Part shown: piece after piece, positions 10,952 to 22,342 of the stretch | Layout of the letters: every line of letters starts with the position of its first letter | How positions within the stretch are numbered: the stretch's first letter is position 1 | NCBI GenBank assembly: GCA_946480465.1 | Contig: CAMLJY010000016.1 | Span: 1 to 64,000, forward strand | Reading direction: 5' to 3' | DNA length: 64,000 nt | Origin: an uncultured Burkholderiales bacterium | GTDB taxonomy: Bacteria; Pseudomonadota; Gammaproteobacteria; Burkholderiales; Burkholderiaceae | Program-made: the position numbers and the translations under genes | The notes under the pieces: model-generated | Databases searched by the model: none | Seen by the model: only the letters and a program-made list of their open reading frames with translations | Told to the model about the DNA's origin: nothing

Positions 10952-11875
10952 TCAGCGGCGAGGTGTTGCGGGGGCCGCGGCTCCGGCGCCCGGCGCACCG
11001 CCACCACCCGTGCCCGGGCTGCGCATCGCCCGGAAGAACTCGCTCGACGGATCGACCACCATCACGTCGCTGCGATTGCGGAAGCTGGCCCGGTAGGCTT
11101 CGAGGCTGCGATAGAACTGCGCGAACTGCGGATCACGCCCGAATGCCTCGGCGTACAGAGCGGACGCCTTGGCATCGCCTTCACCGCGCAGCTTCTGGGC
11201 GTCGCGATAGGCTTCGGCGAGGATGATCTCACGCTGCTTATCCGCGGTAGCCCGGATCTCCTCGGCCTGCGCCGTGCCCTGGGAGCGCAACTCGTTCGCG
11301 ACCTGCTTGCGCTCGGACTCCATCCGCCGATAGACCGAATCGGTGATGTCCGCGACGAAATCGACGCGCTTGATCCGCACGTCCACGATCTCGATACCGA
11401 AAGACTTGGCCTCGTCTTCCAGCCGACCACGCACATCCTGCATGACCTTGTCACGCTCGGCGGACAGCACGGCACGCACGGTGCGGCGGGTGATTTCCTC
11501 GTTGAACGCCGCCTGCACCACCGGGCTGAGCCTGCTTTCGAGGTTGCGGATGTCGGAACCGTTGTTACGAATGAACTGTCGGGGCTCGCTGATGCGCCAC
11601 TTGACCAGCCAATCAATCACCAGGCTCTTTTTCTCAGCGGTGAAGATAGGGCGAGTCTCGGGGCTGTCCAGCGTCTGGACGCGCTTGTCCAGGAACACCA
11701 CGTTCTGGAAAGGCGGCGGCAGCTTGGCCTTCAGCCCGGGCTCGGTGATGACCTCCTTGATCTCGCCCAGGGCATAGACCACGGCCACCTGCCGCTGGTC
11801 GACGACGAAGAGGATCGACGATGCCAGCATGAGCGCGATGAGCACGCTGGCGATGATGAGTCCGATGCGGTTCAT
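10952..11875 (-). CDS. hflC: HflC, SPFH-domain regulator of the FtsH protease
   Basis: Membrane-anchored prohibitin-like protein, 307 residues. HflC and HflK form a large periplasm-facing complex that modulates FtsH. There is an N-terminal membrane helix (about 4-24), the SPFH domain to about 190, then an Ala/Glu/Arg-rich coiled coil ([20 protein letters not shown]) typical of the family. The tail is Gly/Ala/Pro rich. It starts 14 bases after the hflK stop. Confidence 0.96.
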   Translation of the reverse strand: MNRIGLIIASVLIALMLASSILFVVDQRQVAVVYALGEIKEVITEPGLKAKLPPPFQNVVFLDKRVQTLDSPETRPIFTAEKKSLVIDWLVKWRISEPRQFIRNNGSDIRNLESRLSPVVQAAFNEEITRRTVRAVLSAERDKVMQDVRGRLEDEAKSFGIEIVDVRIKRVDFVADITDSVYRRMESERKQVANELRSQGTAQAEEIRATADKQREIILAEAYRDAQKLRGEGDAKASALYAEAFGRDPQFAQFYRSLEAYRASFRNRSDVMVVDPSSEFFRAMRSPGTGGGGAPGAGAAAPATPRR

Positions 11876-11889
11876 GTGCGTTCCCCCGA

Positions 11890-13155
11890 TCAGCGGCCGT
11901 CGCGCTCGCGGCTGCGGCTGCCATCCCGGGTGCGGGAATCCAGGGTTGTCGTTGGCTCGGGCGAGGTAACGCTCGGGACAGGGGCGGCCGGCGTTCCAGC
12001 GCCGGGTGCGCCTGACTGCTGCATCAGCTTGTCCAGCGGCAAGTACAGCAGGTTGGAGCCATTGCGGCTGTCCACCATCACCTTGCTGACGTTCGAATAG
12101 ACCTGCTGCATCGTATCGATGTACATGCGGTCGCGGGTGACGGCTGGTGCCTTCTGGTACTCCGTCAACACCGAGCGGAAACGTTGCGCATCACCCTCGG
12201 CCTGCGCGATCACGCGCTGGCGGTAGCCTTCAGCCTCTTCGCGCAAACGGGCGGCCGTACCACGCGCCTTCGGAATCACGTCGCTGGCGTAGGCCTGGCC
12301 TTCGTTCTTGAAACGGTCGCGGTCGGCGCCAGCTTTCACGGCATCGTTGAATGCGGCCTGCACCTGCTCGGGCACCTGCACGTTCTGCACGTTGACGTTG
12401 ACGATCAGGATGCCGGACTTCAGGCGGTCCAGCTGAGCCTGGATCGACTTCACGAGGTCGGCGGCAATCGCGTCGCGCTGCTCGTACAGCACCGAGTCCA
12501 CCTTGCTGCGGCCGACGATCTCGCGGACGGCAGACTCGCTGGCCTGCTCCACAGCCTTCTCCGGGTCACGGTTCTCGAACAGATAGTCCTTTGCGTCCTT
12601 CAGCCGGAACTGCACCGTGAAGCGGATGTCGATGATGTTCTCATCCTGAGTCAGCATCGACGAGTCGCGCAGCCCGGTGGTCTGCCCAATGGTGTTGCGA
12701 CCGACATCCACGGAACGCAGCTGCGTCACCGCCACCGTGTCGTGCGCCTGGAACGGGTACGGGAAACGCCATTGGAAGCCGGCGTCCACGGTCGAGCTGT
12801 AGCGACCGAAAGTCGTGATGATGGCTTGTTGGCCTTCCTGCACGATGAAGAAGCCACTGCCGGCCCAGATCACCAGCACGACGAACCCGATCAGGCCGAC
12901 ACCCACGCCGGCGCTCTTCATGTCCGGCTGGAACGAAGGGCCGTCTTCGCGCGGCTCGGGCGGCTTTCCGGAGCCCCGGCCGCCGAAGAGGCCACTCAGC
13001 TTTCGGTTGAAGTCCCGCCACAGTTCGTCGAGGTCCGGGGGGCCGTCGTTGCGGCCGCTGCTCATCCAAAGCCCGGCGAAACGCCGACGCAGCGAGCGCA
13101 TCCCGGGACGCGGGCCTGCATCAGGGTCGGCGGAATGGGGTGAATGCATGCTCAT
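11890..13155 (-). CDS. hflK: HflK, SPFH-domain regulator of the FtsH protease
   Basis: Partner of HflC, 421 residues. A Gly-rich cytoplasmic N-terminus (FGGRGSGKPPEP) precedes one membrane helix (about 83-103). The SPFH domain follows (FFIVQEGQQAIITTFGRY), then a coiled coil (ARGTAARLREEAEGYRQRVI). The ATG at 13155 shares one base with the hflX stop (TGATG), a translational-coupling arrangement. An ATG two codons further in is also possible. Confidence 0.96.
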   Translation of the reverse strand: MSMHSPHSADPDAGPRPGMRSLRRRFAGLWMSSGRNDGPPDLDELWRDFNRKLSGLFGGRGSGKPPEPREDGPSFQPDMKSAGVGVGLIGFVVLVIWAGSGFFIVQEGQQAIITTFGRYSSTVDAGFQWRFPYPFQAHDTVAVTQLRSVDVGRNTIGQTTGLRDSSMLTQDENIIDIRFTVQFRLKDAKDYLFENRDPEKAVEQASESAVREIVGRSKVDSVLYEQRDAIAADLVKSIQAQLDRLKSGILIVNVNVQNVQVPEQVQAAFNDAVKAGADRDRFKNEGQAYASDVIPKARGTAARLREEAEGYRQRVIAQAEGDAQRFRSVLTEYQKAPAVTRDRMYIDTMQQVYSNVSKVMVDSRNGSNLLYLPLDKLMQQSGAPGAGTPAAPVPSVTSPEPTTTLDSRTRDGSRSRERDGR

Positions 13156-14390
13156 CAGGCGGAGGATGGTAACGCGGGGAGTGAGGGGGACGCCGGCGGC
13201 TCAACGCTGCCCACAGAGGCGCCAGTTGGGGTCAACGTGGGCACGATCAAGCCTTCGGGTGAAGCGGCGCGCACGAGCAAGTCGCGGAGTTCTGCCAGCC
13301 CGGCGCCTTCGAGCGCGCTGACGAAGACCCGAGGCACCCACTGGCCTGGCTCGCGCTCCATCCAGTCGGAGAGGCTGCGCGGCGGTGATTCGAGCCGGTC
13401 CACCTTGTTGTAGACGACGATCTGCGGGATGTCGCGGGCACCGATCTCGGCCAGGACGCGTTCCACCTCTTCCCGCTGCTCGTTGAGCACCGGGCTCGAG
13501 GCATCGACCACATGCAGCAGGAGATCGGCGTCAGCAGCCTCCTGCAACGTGGCCTGGAATGCCTCGACCAGCTTGTGCGGCAGATCGCGGATGAAGCCGA
13601 CAGTGTCGGACAGCGCAATGCTGCCGCCCAGTGCCTCCAGGTACAGCGAACGCGTGGTGGTGTCGAGCGTCGCGAACAACTGATCGGCGGCATAGGCTCG
13701 GGCCTTCACCAGTGCGTTGAACAGGGTCGACTTGCCCGCATTGGTGTATCCGACCAGGGACACGCGGAAACTGCCGCTGCGTTGGCGCGCGCGCCTCTGC
13801 GTGCCGCGCTGGCGCTTGACCTTGTCGAGCCGCGCCTTCACCGACTTGATGCGCTCGCCGAGCATGCGGCGATCGAGTTCGATCTGCGCTTCGCCCGGGC
13901 CGCCACGGTGACCGACGCCCCCGCGCTGACGCTCCAGGTGCGACCAACGCCTCACGAGGCGTGTTGCGAGGTACTGCAGGCGCGCCAGTTCGACCTGCAG
14001 CTTGCCCTCGTGACTCTTGGCGCGCTGGGCGAAGATCTCGAGGATCAGCGCCGTTCGATCGGCAACTGCCACGCCAAGGTGACGCTCCAGGTTGCGTTGC
14101 TGCGCCGGCGACAGGGCCTGGTCGAAGATGACACCCTGAGCACCGTGCTGTTCGACCAAAGCCTTGATTTCGTCCGCCTTGCCACTGCCGACGAACAAGG
14201 CCGCGTCCGGGGCGCTGCGGCGGGCGATGACGCGCGCAGCGACCTCGTCGCCGGCAGATTCGGCCAGCAACGCGAGTTCGTCCAGCGTGGGATCAAAGGA
14301 CTGGCCGGTGCCGAGATCGACACCGACAAGCACAGCGCGCGCCGGCCCGTCACCGGGCGGCGCCATGTCGTCCCTCTCGTCGAGGTTCAA
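13155..14390 (-). CDS. hflX: GTPase HflX
   Basis: Ribosome-associated GTPase that splits stalled or heat-damaged 70S ribosomes. 411 residues. The N-terminal HflX domain is followed by a linker helix (LARLQYLATRLVRRWSHLE, RGGVGHRGGPGEAQIE), the G domain with P-loop GYTNAGKST, switch DTVGF and specificity motif YNKVD. An ATG 8 codons downstream is an alternative start. It lies 32 bases after hfq, the classical hfq-hflX-hflK-hflC arrangement. Confidence 0.96.
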   Translation of the reverse strand: MNLDERDDMAPPGDGPARAVLVGVDLGTGQSFDPTLDELALLAESAGDEVAARVIARRSAPDAALFVGSGKADEIKALVEQHGAQGVIFDQALSPAQQRNLERHLGVAVADRTALILEIFAQRAKSHEGKLQVELARLQYLATRLVRRWSHLERQRGGVGHRGGPGEAQIELDRRMLGERIKSVKARLDKVKRQRGTQRRARQRSGSFRVSLVGYTNAGKSTLFNALVKARAYAADQLFATLDTTTRSLYLEALGGSIALSDTVGFIRDLPHKLVEAFQATLQEAADADLLLHVVDASSPVLNEQREEVERVLAEIGARDIPQIVVYNKVDRLESPPRSLSDWMEREPGQWVPRVFVSALEGAGLAELRDLLVRAASPEGLIVPTLTPTGASVGSVEPPASPSLPALPSSA

Positions 14391-14422
14391 GGTGGGGTAT
14401 CGAAAACCGCCGCTTGGCGTCG

Positions 14423-14665
14423 TCAGGCCTGATCGGCCTGGTCGTTGGCGTGGAAGTTGACGGGACGGCCCGGCACGACCGTGGAGATGGCGTGCTTGTA
14501 GACCATCTGCGTGACGGTGTTGCGCAGGAGAACGACGTACTGGTCAAAAGACTCGATGTGCCCCTGCAGCTTGATGCCGTTGACGAGGTAGATCGAGACC
14601 GGTACATGCTCCTTGCGCAGCAGGTTCAGGAAGGGGTCTTGTAGGAGTTGCCCTTTGTTCGACAC
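14423..14665 (-). CDS. hfq: RNA chaperone Hfq
   Basis: 80-residue Sm-like hexameric RNA chaperone that promotes pairing of small RNAs with mRNAs. The N-terminus [14 protein letters not shown], the Sm1 strand ([15 protein letters not shown]) and the Sm2 motif YKHAIST are all intact. The C-terminal tail is short, as in many betaproteobacteria. It sits 85 bases after der and could be read from that transcript or from its own promoter; I see no clear -10/-35 pair in the gap. Confidence 0.98.
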   Translation of the reverse strand: MSNKGQLLQDPFLNLLRKEHVPVSIYLVNGIKLQGHIESFDQYVVLLRNTVTQMVYKHAISTVVPGRPVNFHANDQADQA

Positions 14666-14750
14666 GATATGCTCCGTGTTAAGAGTTCAGATACGGCGCA
14701 CCTTATCACATCGAGGTATTCATGGGCGCGCAAAGGCCGTGGCAATCGAT

Positions 14751-16091
14751 TCAGGTGTCCTTGTCCGTGTCGAACGGATTGCGCGAAGACTTCATCTCGA
14801 TCCGAAGCGGCGTGCCGACCAACTTGAAGTGGTCGCGGATCCGGCCTTCAAGGTATCGCTTGTAGGCGTCCGTCACGTGCTCGAGCGCGTTGCCGTGGAC
14901 CACGACGATCGGCGGGTTCATGCCACCCTGGTGGGCGTAGCGCAGCTTCGGGCGGAACATGCCAGCCCGCTTGGGCGCCTGGTGCTGGACAGCCTCCTGA
15001 ACCAGCCGCGTCAGCACCGGGGTCGGCAGCTTGCGGGTGGCCGAGGCATGCGCGTCGGCTATCGCCTTCCACAGCGGCGCCAGGCCCTGGCGCTTCAGCG
15101 CGGAGATCGGTAGCACCTGGGCGAACTTCAGGAACGGCAGCCGCTGCTCGACGGAGCGCTCGAACATCTGGCGCTGGTAGCTGTCGACGGCGTCCCACTT
15201 GTTGACCGCCACGACCACGGCACGGCCGGATTCGAGGATGTAGCCGGCGATGTGCGCGTCCTGCTCACTGATGCCCTGCGTGGCGTCCGCGAGCAGCACG
15301 ACGACGTTGGCGTCAGCGATCGCCTGCAGCGTCTTGACGACCGAGAACTTCTCGATCGCCTCGAAGACCTTGCCCTTGCGGCGCAGGCCCGCGGTGTCGA
15401 TCAATTCGAAGCGCTGGCCGTTGCGCTCGAAGGGCACATGGATGGCGTCCCGCGTGGTACCGGGCAGATCGAAGGCCACCAGGCGTTCTTCGCCGAGCCA
15501 GGTATTGATCAGGGTCGACTTGCCGACGTTCGGCCGGCCAGCGACGGCCAGGCGGATCGGTGCGCCCTCTTCAGCTTCGGCGGCTTGATCTTCTTCCTCG
15601 GGGAAATTCTCGAGGGCCGCCTCGATCAGGCTGCGAATGCCCTGCCCGTGCGCGGCGGAGATCGGGTGCGGCTCGCCGATTCCGAGTTCATGGAATTCGG
15701 CCAGCGCAGGCGAATCGCTCATGCCCTCGGCCTTGTTGACAGCCAGTAGCACGTGCTTGCCGGCGCTGCGCAGGTAGCGGGCGATGTCGTGATCCTGGCC
15801 CGACACGCCCGTGCGCGCGTCGACGACGAAGACCACCGCATCGGCCTCTGCGACGGCGGCCTGGGTCTGGCGGGCCATCATCGCGACGATGCCGGTCGGC
15901 TTCTCGGGCTCGAAGCCGCCGGTGTCGATGACGATGAACTCACGCCCCCCCTGGCGTCCGTCGCCATAGTGGCGATCGCGCGTAAGGCCCGCGAAATCGG
16001 CGACGATCGCGTCGCGCGATTTCGTGAGCCGGTTGAAGAGCGTCGACTTGCCGACGTTGGGCCGGCCGACCAGGGCGATGACAGGTTTCAT
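14751..16091 (-). CDS. der: Ribosome biogenesis GTPase Der (EngA)
   Basis: Double-GTPase needed for 50S subunit assembly, 446 residues. Two P-loops with the identical motif GRPNVGKST mark the tandem G domains (the first at residues 9-17), and a KH-like domain ends the protein. The second G domain has [11 protein letters not shown] and NKWDAVD. The ATG at 16091 gives the family N-terminus ([16 protein letters not shown]); the longer frame is rejected. It starts 10 bases after bamB, a pairing conserved across proteobacteria. Confidence 0.98.
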   Translation of the reverse strand: MKPVIALVGRPNVGKSTLFNRLTKSRDAIVADFAGLTRDRHYGDGRQGGREFIVIDTGGFEPEKPTGIVAMMARQTQAAVAEADAVVFVVDARTGVSGQDHDIARYLRSAGKHVLLAVNKAEGMSDSPALAEFHELGIGEPHPISAAHGQGIRSLIEAALENFPEEEDQAAEAEEGAPIRLAVAGRPNVGKSTLINTWLGEERLVAFDLPGTTRDAIHVPFERNGQRFELIDTAGLRRKGKVFEAIEKFSVVKTLQAIADANVVVLLADATQGISEQDAHIAGYILESGRAVVVAVNKWDAVDSYQRQMFERSVEQRLPFLKFAQVLPISALKRQGLAPLWKAIADAHASATRKLPTPVLTRLVQEAVQHQAPKRAGMFRPKLRYAHQGGMNPPIVVVHGNALEHVTDAYKRYLEGRIRDHFKLVGTPLRIEMKSSRNPFDTDKDT

Positions 16092-16101
16092 CGGCCCTCG
16101 A

Positions 16102-17220
16102 TCACTCCGGCCGGAAGGCGTGAAGCCCACCGTTGCGGGTCACGACCAGGACCGTGGTGCCGGACAGCGCCGGCGCCGCGATCACCGGAGAGCCATCCGT
16201 GGGCAGCCGCAGCAGCGTCTTGCCATCTTCGCGGGACAGGAAGTGCACCTGCCCTTCGCTGTCACCGAAGATCACCGTGCGACCGGAACTGAGCGGCGCA
16301 GACAGGCCGCGGTACAGCAAGCGCTCGTTGGTCCAGGCAGTTTCGCCATTGGCGGTACGCCAGGCGGTGATGCGGTCGGACGCATCGGCCCCAAACACGA
16401 GTTCGGTGTCGCCCCCCAGTCCCTGCTGGCCGCCGCCCAGGCGGCTCCAGCGCAGCGACGTGGTATTTGCGGCAACACAACCGACGGCCGTCTGGAAGGC
16501 GCGCGCGCACACCGTGTCCCCGGCGCGCAGCAGCGGCGCGACGAGGTCGTTCAGACGCTCCACCTCGTTGGTGCCCCGCGGCGACGTGACCGGCACGTCC
16601 CAGCGCAGCGTGCCGCGCAGCGGATCGAGCCCGACCAGCGACGCGCCTTGCCCGACCAGCAGGGTGTCCTTGTAGACGCCCATGGCAGCCGGCTGTGCCA
16701 GGGTCAGTGGCTCACCGGCCCGGCGGTAGGTCCAAAGGCGCCGCCCGTCGAGCACGTCGAAGGCGTGCACGACGCGGTCGACGCCGACGACGAAGACGCG
16801 CTCGCCGGCCACCAGCGGCGCGGTCGTCGTGCGCGAGGAGAGCGTCGCGCTCCAGAGCTTCTTGCCCTGGTCCAGCACGACGACTTCGTTAGCCCGCGTC
16901 ACCACGGCGCTGTAGCGGCCGTCGCTGCCAACGCCAGCGACGATCGATCCACCGACCTGGCCGCGCCAGAGTTCGCGACCGGAGGCCGCCTCGTAGGAGG
17001 CGACGGTGCCATCCGACCCGGCGACGATGAACGCGCCATCGCGCGAGACCACGGCAAGCGGGAAGCGGATGCTGTCGAGCCGCGCGGTCCAGACCTGGCG
17101 CCCCGCGATCTGCGGCTGGACGGCCTCCAGCGGCGTGGGCTTCGGCTTGTCGGTGCTCGAGCAGCCGGCCAGTACGACCGCCGCCGCAGCGGTCAAGAGC
17201 AAGCGCAGGGACGAGATCAT
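16102..17220 (-). CDS. bamB: Outer membrane protein assembly factor BamB (lipoprotein)
   Basis: Lipoprotein of the BAM complex that helps insert beta-barrel proteins in the outer membrane. 372 residues. A signal peptide ends in the lipobox LAGC with Cys20. The rest is an eight-bladed beta-propeller of PQQ-like repeats (for example [27 protein letters not shown]). The start overlaps the yfgM stop by 4 bases. Another BAM lipoprotein gene, bamD, lies at 28129-28932 in this window. Confidence 0.96.
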   Translation of the reverse strand: MISSLRLLLTAAAAVVLAGCSSTDKPKPTPLEAVQPQIAGRQVWTARLDSIRFPLAVVSRDGAFIVAGSDGTVASYEAASGRELWRGQVGGSIVAGVGSDGRYSAVVTRANEVVVLDQGKKLWSATLSSRTTTAPLVAGERVFVVGVDRVVHAFDVLDGRRLWTYRRAGEPLTLAQPAAMGVYKDTLLVGQGASLVGLDPLRGTLRWDVPVTSPRGTNEVERLNDLVAPLLRAGDTVCARAFQTAVGCVAANTTSLRWSRLGGGQQGLGGDTELVFGADASDRITAWRTANGETAWTNERLLYRGLSAPLSSGRTVIFGDSEGQVHFLSREDGKTLLRLPTDGSPVIAAPALSGTTVLVVTRNGGLHAFRPE

Positions 17221-17888
17221 GGCGTGACTCCAGACGCCGCCGAAGCTGCAGGAGCGGCGCCCAGCGCGGTCAACTTCGCCTCCACCAGGCGACGATAGTC
17301 CAGCTTCTCGTCCATCGCCTTGTAGGCAGCCGCATAGGCCGCCTGCGCTTCGACCGACTTGCCTTGGGCCATCAGGATGTCACCGCGCCGATCGGCCACC
17401 AGCGCATCGAATTCCGCCGCCTGCGCGCCTTCGAGCTGCTTCAGTGCCTCGTCGTACTGCTTGAGGTCCATCAGCACGCCAGCGAGGCGGAGGCGCGCGA
17501 TGGTCTTGTACTCGGCCTCCGAGGCGTTCTCGGCCACCCATGCCAGCGCGGCGCGCCCCGCATCGGTTTGGCCCTTCTCGATCTGTACGCGCGCTGCAAG
17601 CAAGCCGCCCTGCTGGGCGAGCGAGGTGCGGGGATAACGCTCCCTCAAGTCGTTGAAGGCCTGAGCGACCCGCGCTGCATCACCGGCTTGGGCGGCCTTG
17701 TCCAGTTCCTCGAAGAGTCCCGCCGCTGCGGTGGCCTGATTCCGTTCCCACCATCGCCAGCCGTTCCAGCCGCCGAACACCAGCAGCGCCAGCGTCAGCA
17801 CCCACGTGATCAGGCTGCCGTACTGCTTCCAGAACGCCTTCAGTTCGTCGATTTGTTCCTGCTCTTGCAGGTCGAGTTGATTCGCCAT
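17217..17888 (-). CDS. YfgM-like membrane-anchored TPR protein
   Basis: 223-residue protein with a short cytoplasmic N-terminus, one membrane helix at about 24-42 and a periplasmic tetratricopeptide region. In Escherichia coli the YfgM family associates with the Sec translocon and PpiD and is encoded between hisS and bamB, the same position as here. An Ala-rich segment ends the protein. The exact role in this organism is inferred from family and context. Confidence 0.92.
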   Translation of the reverse strand: MANQLDLQEQEQIDELKAFWKQYGSLITWVLTLALLVFGGWNGWRWWERNQATAAAGLFEELDKAAQAGDAARVAQAFNDLRERYPRTSLAQQGGLLAARVQIEKGQTDAGRAALAWVAENASEAEYKTIARLRLAGVLMDLKQYDEALKQLEGAQAAEFDALVADRRGDILMAQGKSVEAQAAYAAAYKAMDEKLDYRRLVEAKLTALGAAPAASAASGVTP

Positions 17889-17921
17889 GACACGCCGCTG
17901 CCGGCTCGGAAAAGGGGTGGA

Positions 17922-19232
17922 TTATGCGGTGCGCAGTTCATGCGCCCAGGCAGCCGCGTCGGCAAGCGGACGCAGGCTCTGCGGGGCAGAGGCGTCGCGC
18001 AGCGCCTTCAGCGCAACCATGCCTTGCGCCACCTCGTCACCGCCGAACACCAGCGCATGGCGGGCACCGCTGGCATCGGCCTTCTTGAACTGCGACTTCA
18101 TGCTGCCGCCGCCGCTGTGCATCAGCACCGACACGCCGGCGGCCCGCAAAGCTTCGAGCACACGCAACACCTGCGGCAGCAGGGTGGGATCGGTGACGAC
18201 GGCATAGGCGTCGGGCGTGGCCCCCGGCACCGGGAGGCCAAGCTCCTGGATCAACAGCAGCAGCCGCTCGATACCCAGGCCGAATCCGACCGCGGGCGTC
18301 CGCTTGCCCCCCAGCTGCTCGAACAGCCCGTCGTAGCGTCCACCGCCACAAACCGTGCCCTGCGATCCCAACTGCTCGGTGATCCACTCGAAGACGGTCA
18401 GGTTGTAGTAGTCCATGCCGCGCACCAGGCGCGGATTGACCCGGTAGGCGAGCCCCGCCGCGTCCAGCGCCGCGCGCACCGCATCGAAGTGCGCAAGCGA
18501 CTGCGGTCCGAGGAAGTCCATCAGCTTCGGCGCAGCCTCCACCAGCGGCTGCATCGCAGGGTTCTTCGTGTCGAGGATGCGCAGCGGATTGCTGTGCAAG
18601 CGGCGGCGCGCATCCTCGTCCAGTTGGTCTGCATGGGACTCGAGGTAGGCGATCAACGCGTCGCGGTGCGCGCGCCGCTCGTCCGGCTGGCCGAGGCTGT
18701 TGATTTCGAGGCGGACGTGCCGGCCCTCGACCAAGCCCAGCTCCTGCCACAGGCGGCGGACCATCAGGATCAGTTCGGCGTCGACGTCGGGGCCAGCGAA
18801 GCCCAGCGCCTCGACATCGAGTTGGTGGAACTGGCGGTAGCGACCTTTCTGCGGCCGCTCGTGACGGAACATCGCACCCATCGTCCACAGGCGCAGGGGG
18901 CCGTTGTAGAGCGCGTTGTGCTCGACCATCGCGCGCACGATGCCGGCCGTGGCTTCGGGACGCAGCGTCAGCTGGTCGCCGTTCATCTCGTCGCGCCAGG
19001 AGTACATCTCCTTCTCGACGATGTCGGTCACCTCGCCCAGGCCGCGCACGAAGAGCGCGGTGGGTTCGACGATCGGCGTCAGCAGGTACTGGTAGCCGTA
19101 GCGCGAGAGCACCGAGCGGACGGTGGTCTCGAACCATTGCCACAGCGCGGAGTCGGGCAGCTTGTCCTTGCGGGGCACGCTGCCCGGCAGGATGTCGTTC
19201 ATGCCCTTGATGGCTTGGAGGACGGAGCTCAT
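17922..19232 (-). CDS. hisS: Histidyl-tRNA synthetase
   Basis: Charges tRNA-His. 436 residues. Class II motif 2 ([16 protein letters not shown]), the histidine-specific segments [15 protein letters not shown] and GGGRYDGL, motif 3 ([12 protein letters not shown]), and a C-terminal anticodon-binding domain are all present. The ATG at 19232 matches the family N-terminus ([10 protein letters not shown]). The open frame extends much further upstream but is not homology-like. The 116 bases before it, back to the ispG stop, show no gene. Confidence 0.97.
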   Translation of the reverse strand: MSSVLQAIKGMNDILPGSVPRKDKLPDSALWQWFETTVRSVLSRYGYQYLLTPIVEPTALFVRGLGEVTDIVEKEMYSWRDEMNGDQLTLRPEATAGIVRAMVEHNALYNGPLRLWTMGAMFRHERPQKGRYRQFHQLDVEALGFAGPDVDAELILMVRRLWQELGLVEGRHVRLEINSLGQPDERRAHRDALIAYLESHADQLDEDARRRLHSNPLRILDTKNPAMQPLVEAAPKLMDFLGPQSLAHFDAVRAALDAAGLAYRVNPRLVRGMDYYNLTVFEWITEQLGSQGTVCGGGRYDGLFEQLGGKRTPAVGFGLGIERLLLLIQELGLPVPGATPDAYAVVTDPTLLPQVLRVLEALRAAGVSVLMHSGGGSMKSQFKKADASGARHALVFGGDEVAQGMVALKALRDASAPQSLRPLADAAAWAHELRTA

Positions 19233-19348
19233 GGGTTCAGGTCGCTGGGGGCGCGGCGTTGGTGCCGCGACCGGGATCGGATGACACCGCGTGCGGCATC
19301 GAAGGGAATTGCCGGCACGGCCGGCGAAGCAGTGGGGGAATGCCGGCG

Positions 19349-20650
19349 TCAATGCGCGGCGGTGGCGGCGCCGAAGCGGCGCTCGATGTAGTCCTCGACG
19401 ATGCGATGGAACTCCTGCGCGATGCCGTCGCCGCGCAGCGTCATGGCCTTCGCGCCGTCGATGAAGACGGGCGCCGCCGGGGCCTCCCCGGTGCCGGGCA
19501 GGCTGATGCCGATATCCGCATGCTTGCTCTCGCCGGGACCGTTGACGATGCAGCCCATCACTGCCACCTTCAGGTTCTCGACTCCGGGATAACGCGCTTT
19601 CCACACGGGCATCATCGATCGCAGGTGATCGTCGATCTGCTTGGCCAGTTCCTGGAAGGTGGTGCTGGTCGTGCGGCCGCAGCCAGGGCACGCCGTGACG
19701 CTGGGGTTGAAGTGCCGCAGACCGAGCGCCTGCAGGATCTCCAGCGCCACCACGACTTCCTGCGTGCGGGCCTCACCCGGCTGCGGGGTCAGGGAGACGC
19801 GGATCGTGTCACCGATCCCCTGCTGCAGCAGCGCACCCAGCGCCACCGACGAAGCCACCGTCCCCTTGGTGCCCATGCCCGCCTCGGTCAGACCCAGGTG
19901 CAGCGCATAGTCACAGCGCCTGGCCAGCGCCTGGTAGACGGTGATCAGGTCCTGCACGCCGCTGACCTTGCAGCTGATGATGATCTGGTTGCGGTCCAGC
20001 CCCAGCTCGCTCGCCCAGTCGGCAGACTGCAGCGCGGACTGCACGAGCGCCTGGTACATCACCTGCTTCGCATCCCATGGCCGCGCCCTTTTTGCGTTAT
20101 CGTCCATCAACGAGGCCAGCAGCTCCTGGTCCAGGCTGCCCCAGTTGACGCCGATGCGCACCGCCTTGTCGTGGCGGATGGCGGCTTCGATCATCTGGGC
20201 AAACTGCCGGTCGCGCTTCGCGCCCTTGCCGACGTTGCCCGGGTTGATGCGGTACTTCGACAGCGCGGCCGCACAGTCGGGATACTCGGTGAGCAGCGTG
20301 TGGCCGTTGTAGTGGAAATCCCCGATCAACGGCACGTCGATGCCCATGCGATCGAGCTGCTCGCGGATGGCCGGCACCGCCTTGGCGGCTTCAGGCGTGT
20401 TCACCGTGATCCGCACCATCTCGGAACCGGCAACGGCCAGCTCCTTCACCTGGATGGCGGTCTCGATCACGTCGACCGTGTCGGTGTTCGTCATCGACTG
20501 CACGCGCACCGGCGCGTCCCCGCCGATGGTGACCACGCGGCCGCCCCAGGCCACGCGCGCTTGGCGGCTGCGGCGCGCCAGCGGCAGAACGGGTTCGATC
20601 GCATCGTCTGCGGCATCGGTGCCGAGGGGCTGGGGACGGTCGGGCGTCAT
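19349..20650 (-). CDS. ispG: 4-hydroxy-3-methylbut-2-enyl diphosphate synthase (flavodoxin/ferredoxin), IspG
   Basis: Iron-sulfur enzyme of the MEP isoprenoid pathway, reducing MEcPP to HMBPP. 433 residues. The N-terminal TIM barrel (VQSMTNTDT) and the C-terminal 4Fe-4S domain with CPGCGR and [11 protein letters not shown] supply the three cluster cysteines. Products of this pathway feed the squalene/hopanoid genes hpnC-hpnD at the right end of the window. The start overlaps the rodZ stop by 4 bases. Confidence 0.97.
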   Translation of the reverse strand: MTPDRPQPLGTDAADDAIEPVLPLARRSRQARVAWGGRVVTIGGDAPVRVQSMTNTDTVDVIETAIQVKELAVAGSEMVRITVNTPEAAKAVPAIREQLDRMGIDVPLIGDFHYNGHTLLTEYPDCAAALSKYRINPGNVGKGAKRDRQFAQMIEAAIRHDKAVRIGVNWGSLDQELLASLMDDNAKRARPWDAKQVMYQALVQSALQSADWASELGLDRNQIIISCKVSGVQDLITVYQALARRCDYALHLGLTEAGMGTKGTVASSVALGALLQQGIGDTIRVSLTPQPGEARTQEVVVALEILQALGLRHFNPSVTACPGCGRTTSTTFQELAKQIDDHLRSMMPVWKARYPGVENLKVAVMGCIVNGPGESKHADIGISLPGTGEAPAAPVFIDGAKAMTLRGDGIAQEFHRIVEDYIERRFGAATAAH

Positions 20651-21522
20651 GGCAGTTCTAGGTTCAGCACGTTGTCGCGGGTGCGCGAGGCCAGGTCGAT
20701 CGGCTGGCCGCGATCGTGCAGCTCCGTGCCTCGCACGTTGCCGATGCGCAGGCGGAACGGGCGAGTGCCCGTCAGCTCGACGACTTCACCGGCGCGCAGC
20801 GTGCGCGACAGCAGCACCTGGCCGGTGGCATCGGTGGCCTGAACCCAGGTAGCCTCACGGGCAGTGAGCAGGGCAGCGGAAGATGCAGACGACGGGGCGG
20901 ACGACGGTGCCGCCGCACCAACGGACGCGGCCGGCATCGACGCCGCCGGAGCGTCCAGGGGCGCGGTGGCCGTGATCGTGGCCGGGGGCGCTGCCGGCAC
21001 CACGGCCGCAGGCGAGGAAGCCACACCGATGCCCGGCGTGGGAATCGTCTCGCTGCGGACGCCGTCGACCGGGGCGTCGGTCGCCGAGGGGGTCCAGCGG
21101 CCGAACCAACTGCCCGGCATGAGCATGAACGCCGCCGCAGCGCCGAGCAGCAACAGCACGACGCCCCACACGGCAGGCTGCCTCGGCAACAGCCACTCTG
21201 CTGGTGCGGCACGGTCCTGGCGCTCGCGGAAGGGCGTATTCAGGCCCGCATCGACCTTCTCCAGCGCCACGGCGGCACCGGACGGGAGCAGCGCAAGCAC
21301 CGGCTGCGCATCGATCTTCAGCACGCGGCAGACACTTTGTGCCAGCGCACGGGTGAAGGTTGCGTCCGGCAGTTCCTCAAGGCGGCCAGCCTCCAGCGCT
21401 TCGAGCTTGGCCGGTGCCACCTTGATCGACGCGGCCAGCGCGGCGATGTGCAAGTTCTGCTTCTGCCGCGCCTCGCGCAGCAGCGCACCGGCTTCCTGCG
21501 CGGCCCGGATCGGCTCACTCAT
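20647..21522 (-). CDS. rodZ: RodZ-like helix-turn-helix membrane protein
   Basis: 291 residues. A cytoplasmic Xre-type helix-turn-helix (about 8-72) is followed by a membrane helix at about 117-139, a low-complexity Ala/Pro/Ser periplasmic linker (about 150-225), and a C-terminal DUF4115 domain ([19 protein letters not shown]). This is the RodZ layout; RodZ links MreB filaments to the rod-shape machinery. The ATG at 21522 overlaps the pilW stop by 8 bases. The pilW-rodZ-ispG order supports the call. Confidence 0.9.
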   Translation of the reverse strand: MSEPIRAAQEAGALLREARQKQNLHIAALAASIKVAPAKLEALEAGRLEELPDATFTRALAQSVCRVLKIDAQPVLALLPSGAAVALEKVDAGLNTPFRERQDRAAPAEWLLPRQPAVWGVVLLLLGAAAAFMLMPGSWFGRWTPSATDAPVDGVRSETIPTPGIGVASSPAAVVPAAPPATITATAPLDAPAASMPAASVGAAAPSSAPSSASSAALLTAREATWVQATDATGQVLLSRTLRAGEVVELTGTRPFRLRIGNVRGTELHDRGQPIDLASRTRDNVLNLELP

Positions 21523-22342
21523 CGAACCTCCCCTGGTCGAAGCGCAGCAGTTCGGGCGCCTGCGGAAAGCGGGCGCGGATACGCTCGCCCAACTCCCTCG
21601 CGGCAGCACTGTTGCCAAGCTTGTGCTCGATGCGCGCCTCGAGCCACAGCGTCTGAGCATTGCTGGTCGCCGGCAGCGCATTGACGCGGGCAATGTAGAA
21701 GCGCGCCCGTGTCAGGTCGCCCCGGCGCAACAGCACTTCGCTGAGGTTCAGTGCAGTGCCTGCATTGGACGGATCGAGTTCGTACGAACGCATCAGCGAA
21801 GCTTCGGCGTCTGCCCACTGGTTGGCGCGTGCCTGGCAGAGGCCACGCGCTGCCAGCGTGCGGGCGACATCGCGGTACTGCGGCTGCGCCAGCGCCTGGT
21901 TGAACTGCAGCAACGCCTCCGGCATGCGCTGCCGCTGGCACAGAAACCAGCCGTAGTTGTGCATCGCATCTGGGTCGCGAGCATTGATCTGCAGGGCTCG
22001 ACGGAAGCTTTCGTCAGCCTGGACATCGTCGCCGAGACTGGCGTGGATCAGGCCCAGCAGGTTGTAAGCGGGCCCGAAACTGGCATTGATCGCGAGTGCG
22101 CGCTTGACCTCTTCCAGCGCCGTGGCGAACTGGCCCTGCGCGTAGTACGCATTGGCCAGCTCGAAGCGCACCATCCAGCGCCGCTCGGGGTCCGGCGGCT
22201 CAGCCGCCGCCGGCGCGGCCTGCTCACGGTCCTGCGCTGGCGGCGGCGACGAGCTGCAACCGGCGCCGGCGACCGCCAGCACGGCCAGGGCCACCGCCCA
22301 CGGTGCCAACGGCCGCATCAACTGCCGGAACGCGCGACTCAT
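21515..22342 (-). CDS. pilW: Type IV pilus biogenesis/stability lipoprotein PilW (PilF)
   Basis: 275-residue pilotin-type lipoprotein. The signal peptide ends in a lipobox with Cys29 (AGAGCSSS). It then carries about six tetratricopeptide repeats ([40 protein letters not shown]). In the family it helps assemble the PilQ secretin in the outer membrane. The start overlaps the rlmN stop by 4 bases. No other pilus gene lies in this window. Confidence 0.92.
   Translation of the reverse strand: MSRAFRQLMRPLAPWAVALAVLAVAGAGCSSSPPPAQDREQAAPAAAEPPDPERRWMVRFELANAYYAQGQFATALEEVKRALAINASFGPAYNLLGLIHASLGDDVQADESFRRALQINARDPDAMHNYGWFLCQRQRMPEALLQFNQALAQPQYRDVARTLAARGLCQARANQWADAEASLMRSYELDPSNAGTALNLSEVLLRRGDLTRARFYIARVNALPATSNAQTLWLEARIEHKLGNSAAARELGERIRARFPQAPELLRFDQGRFDE

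Noticed and set aside
17364..19391. Long open frame (about 675 codons) opposite yfgM-hisS
   Set aside because: Spans two clear genes and their gap on the other strand; composition is typical of antisense frames in GC-rich DNA.
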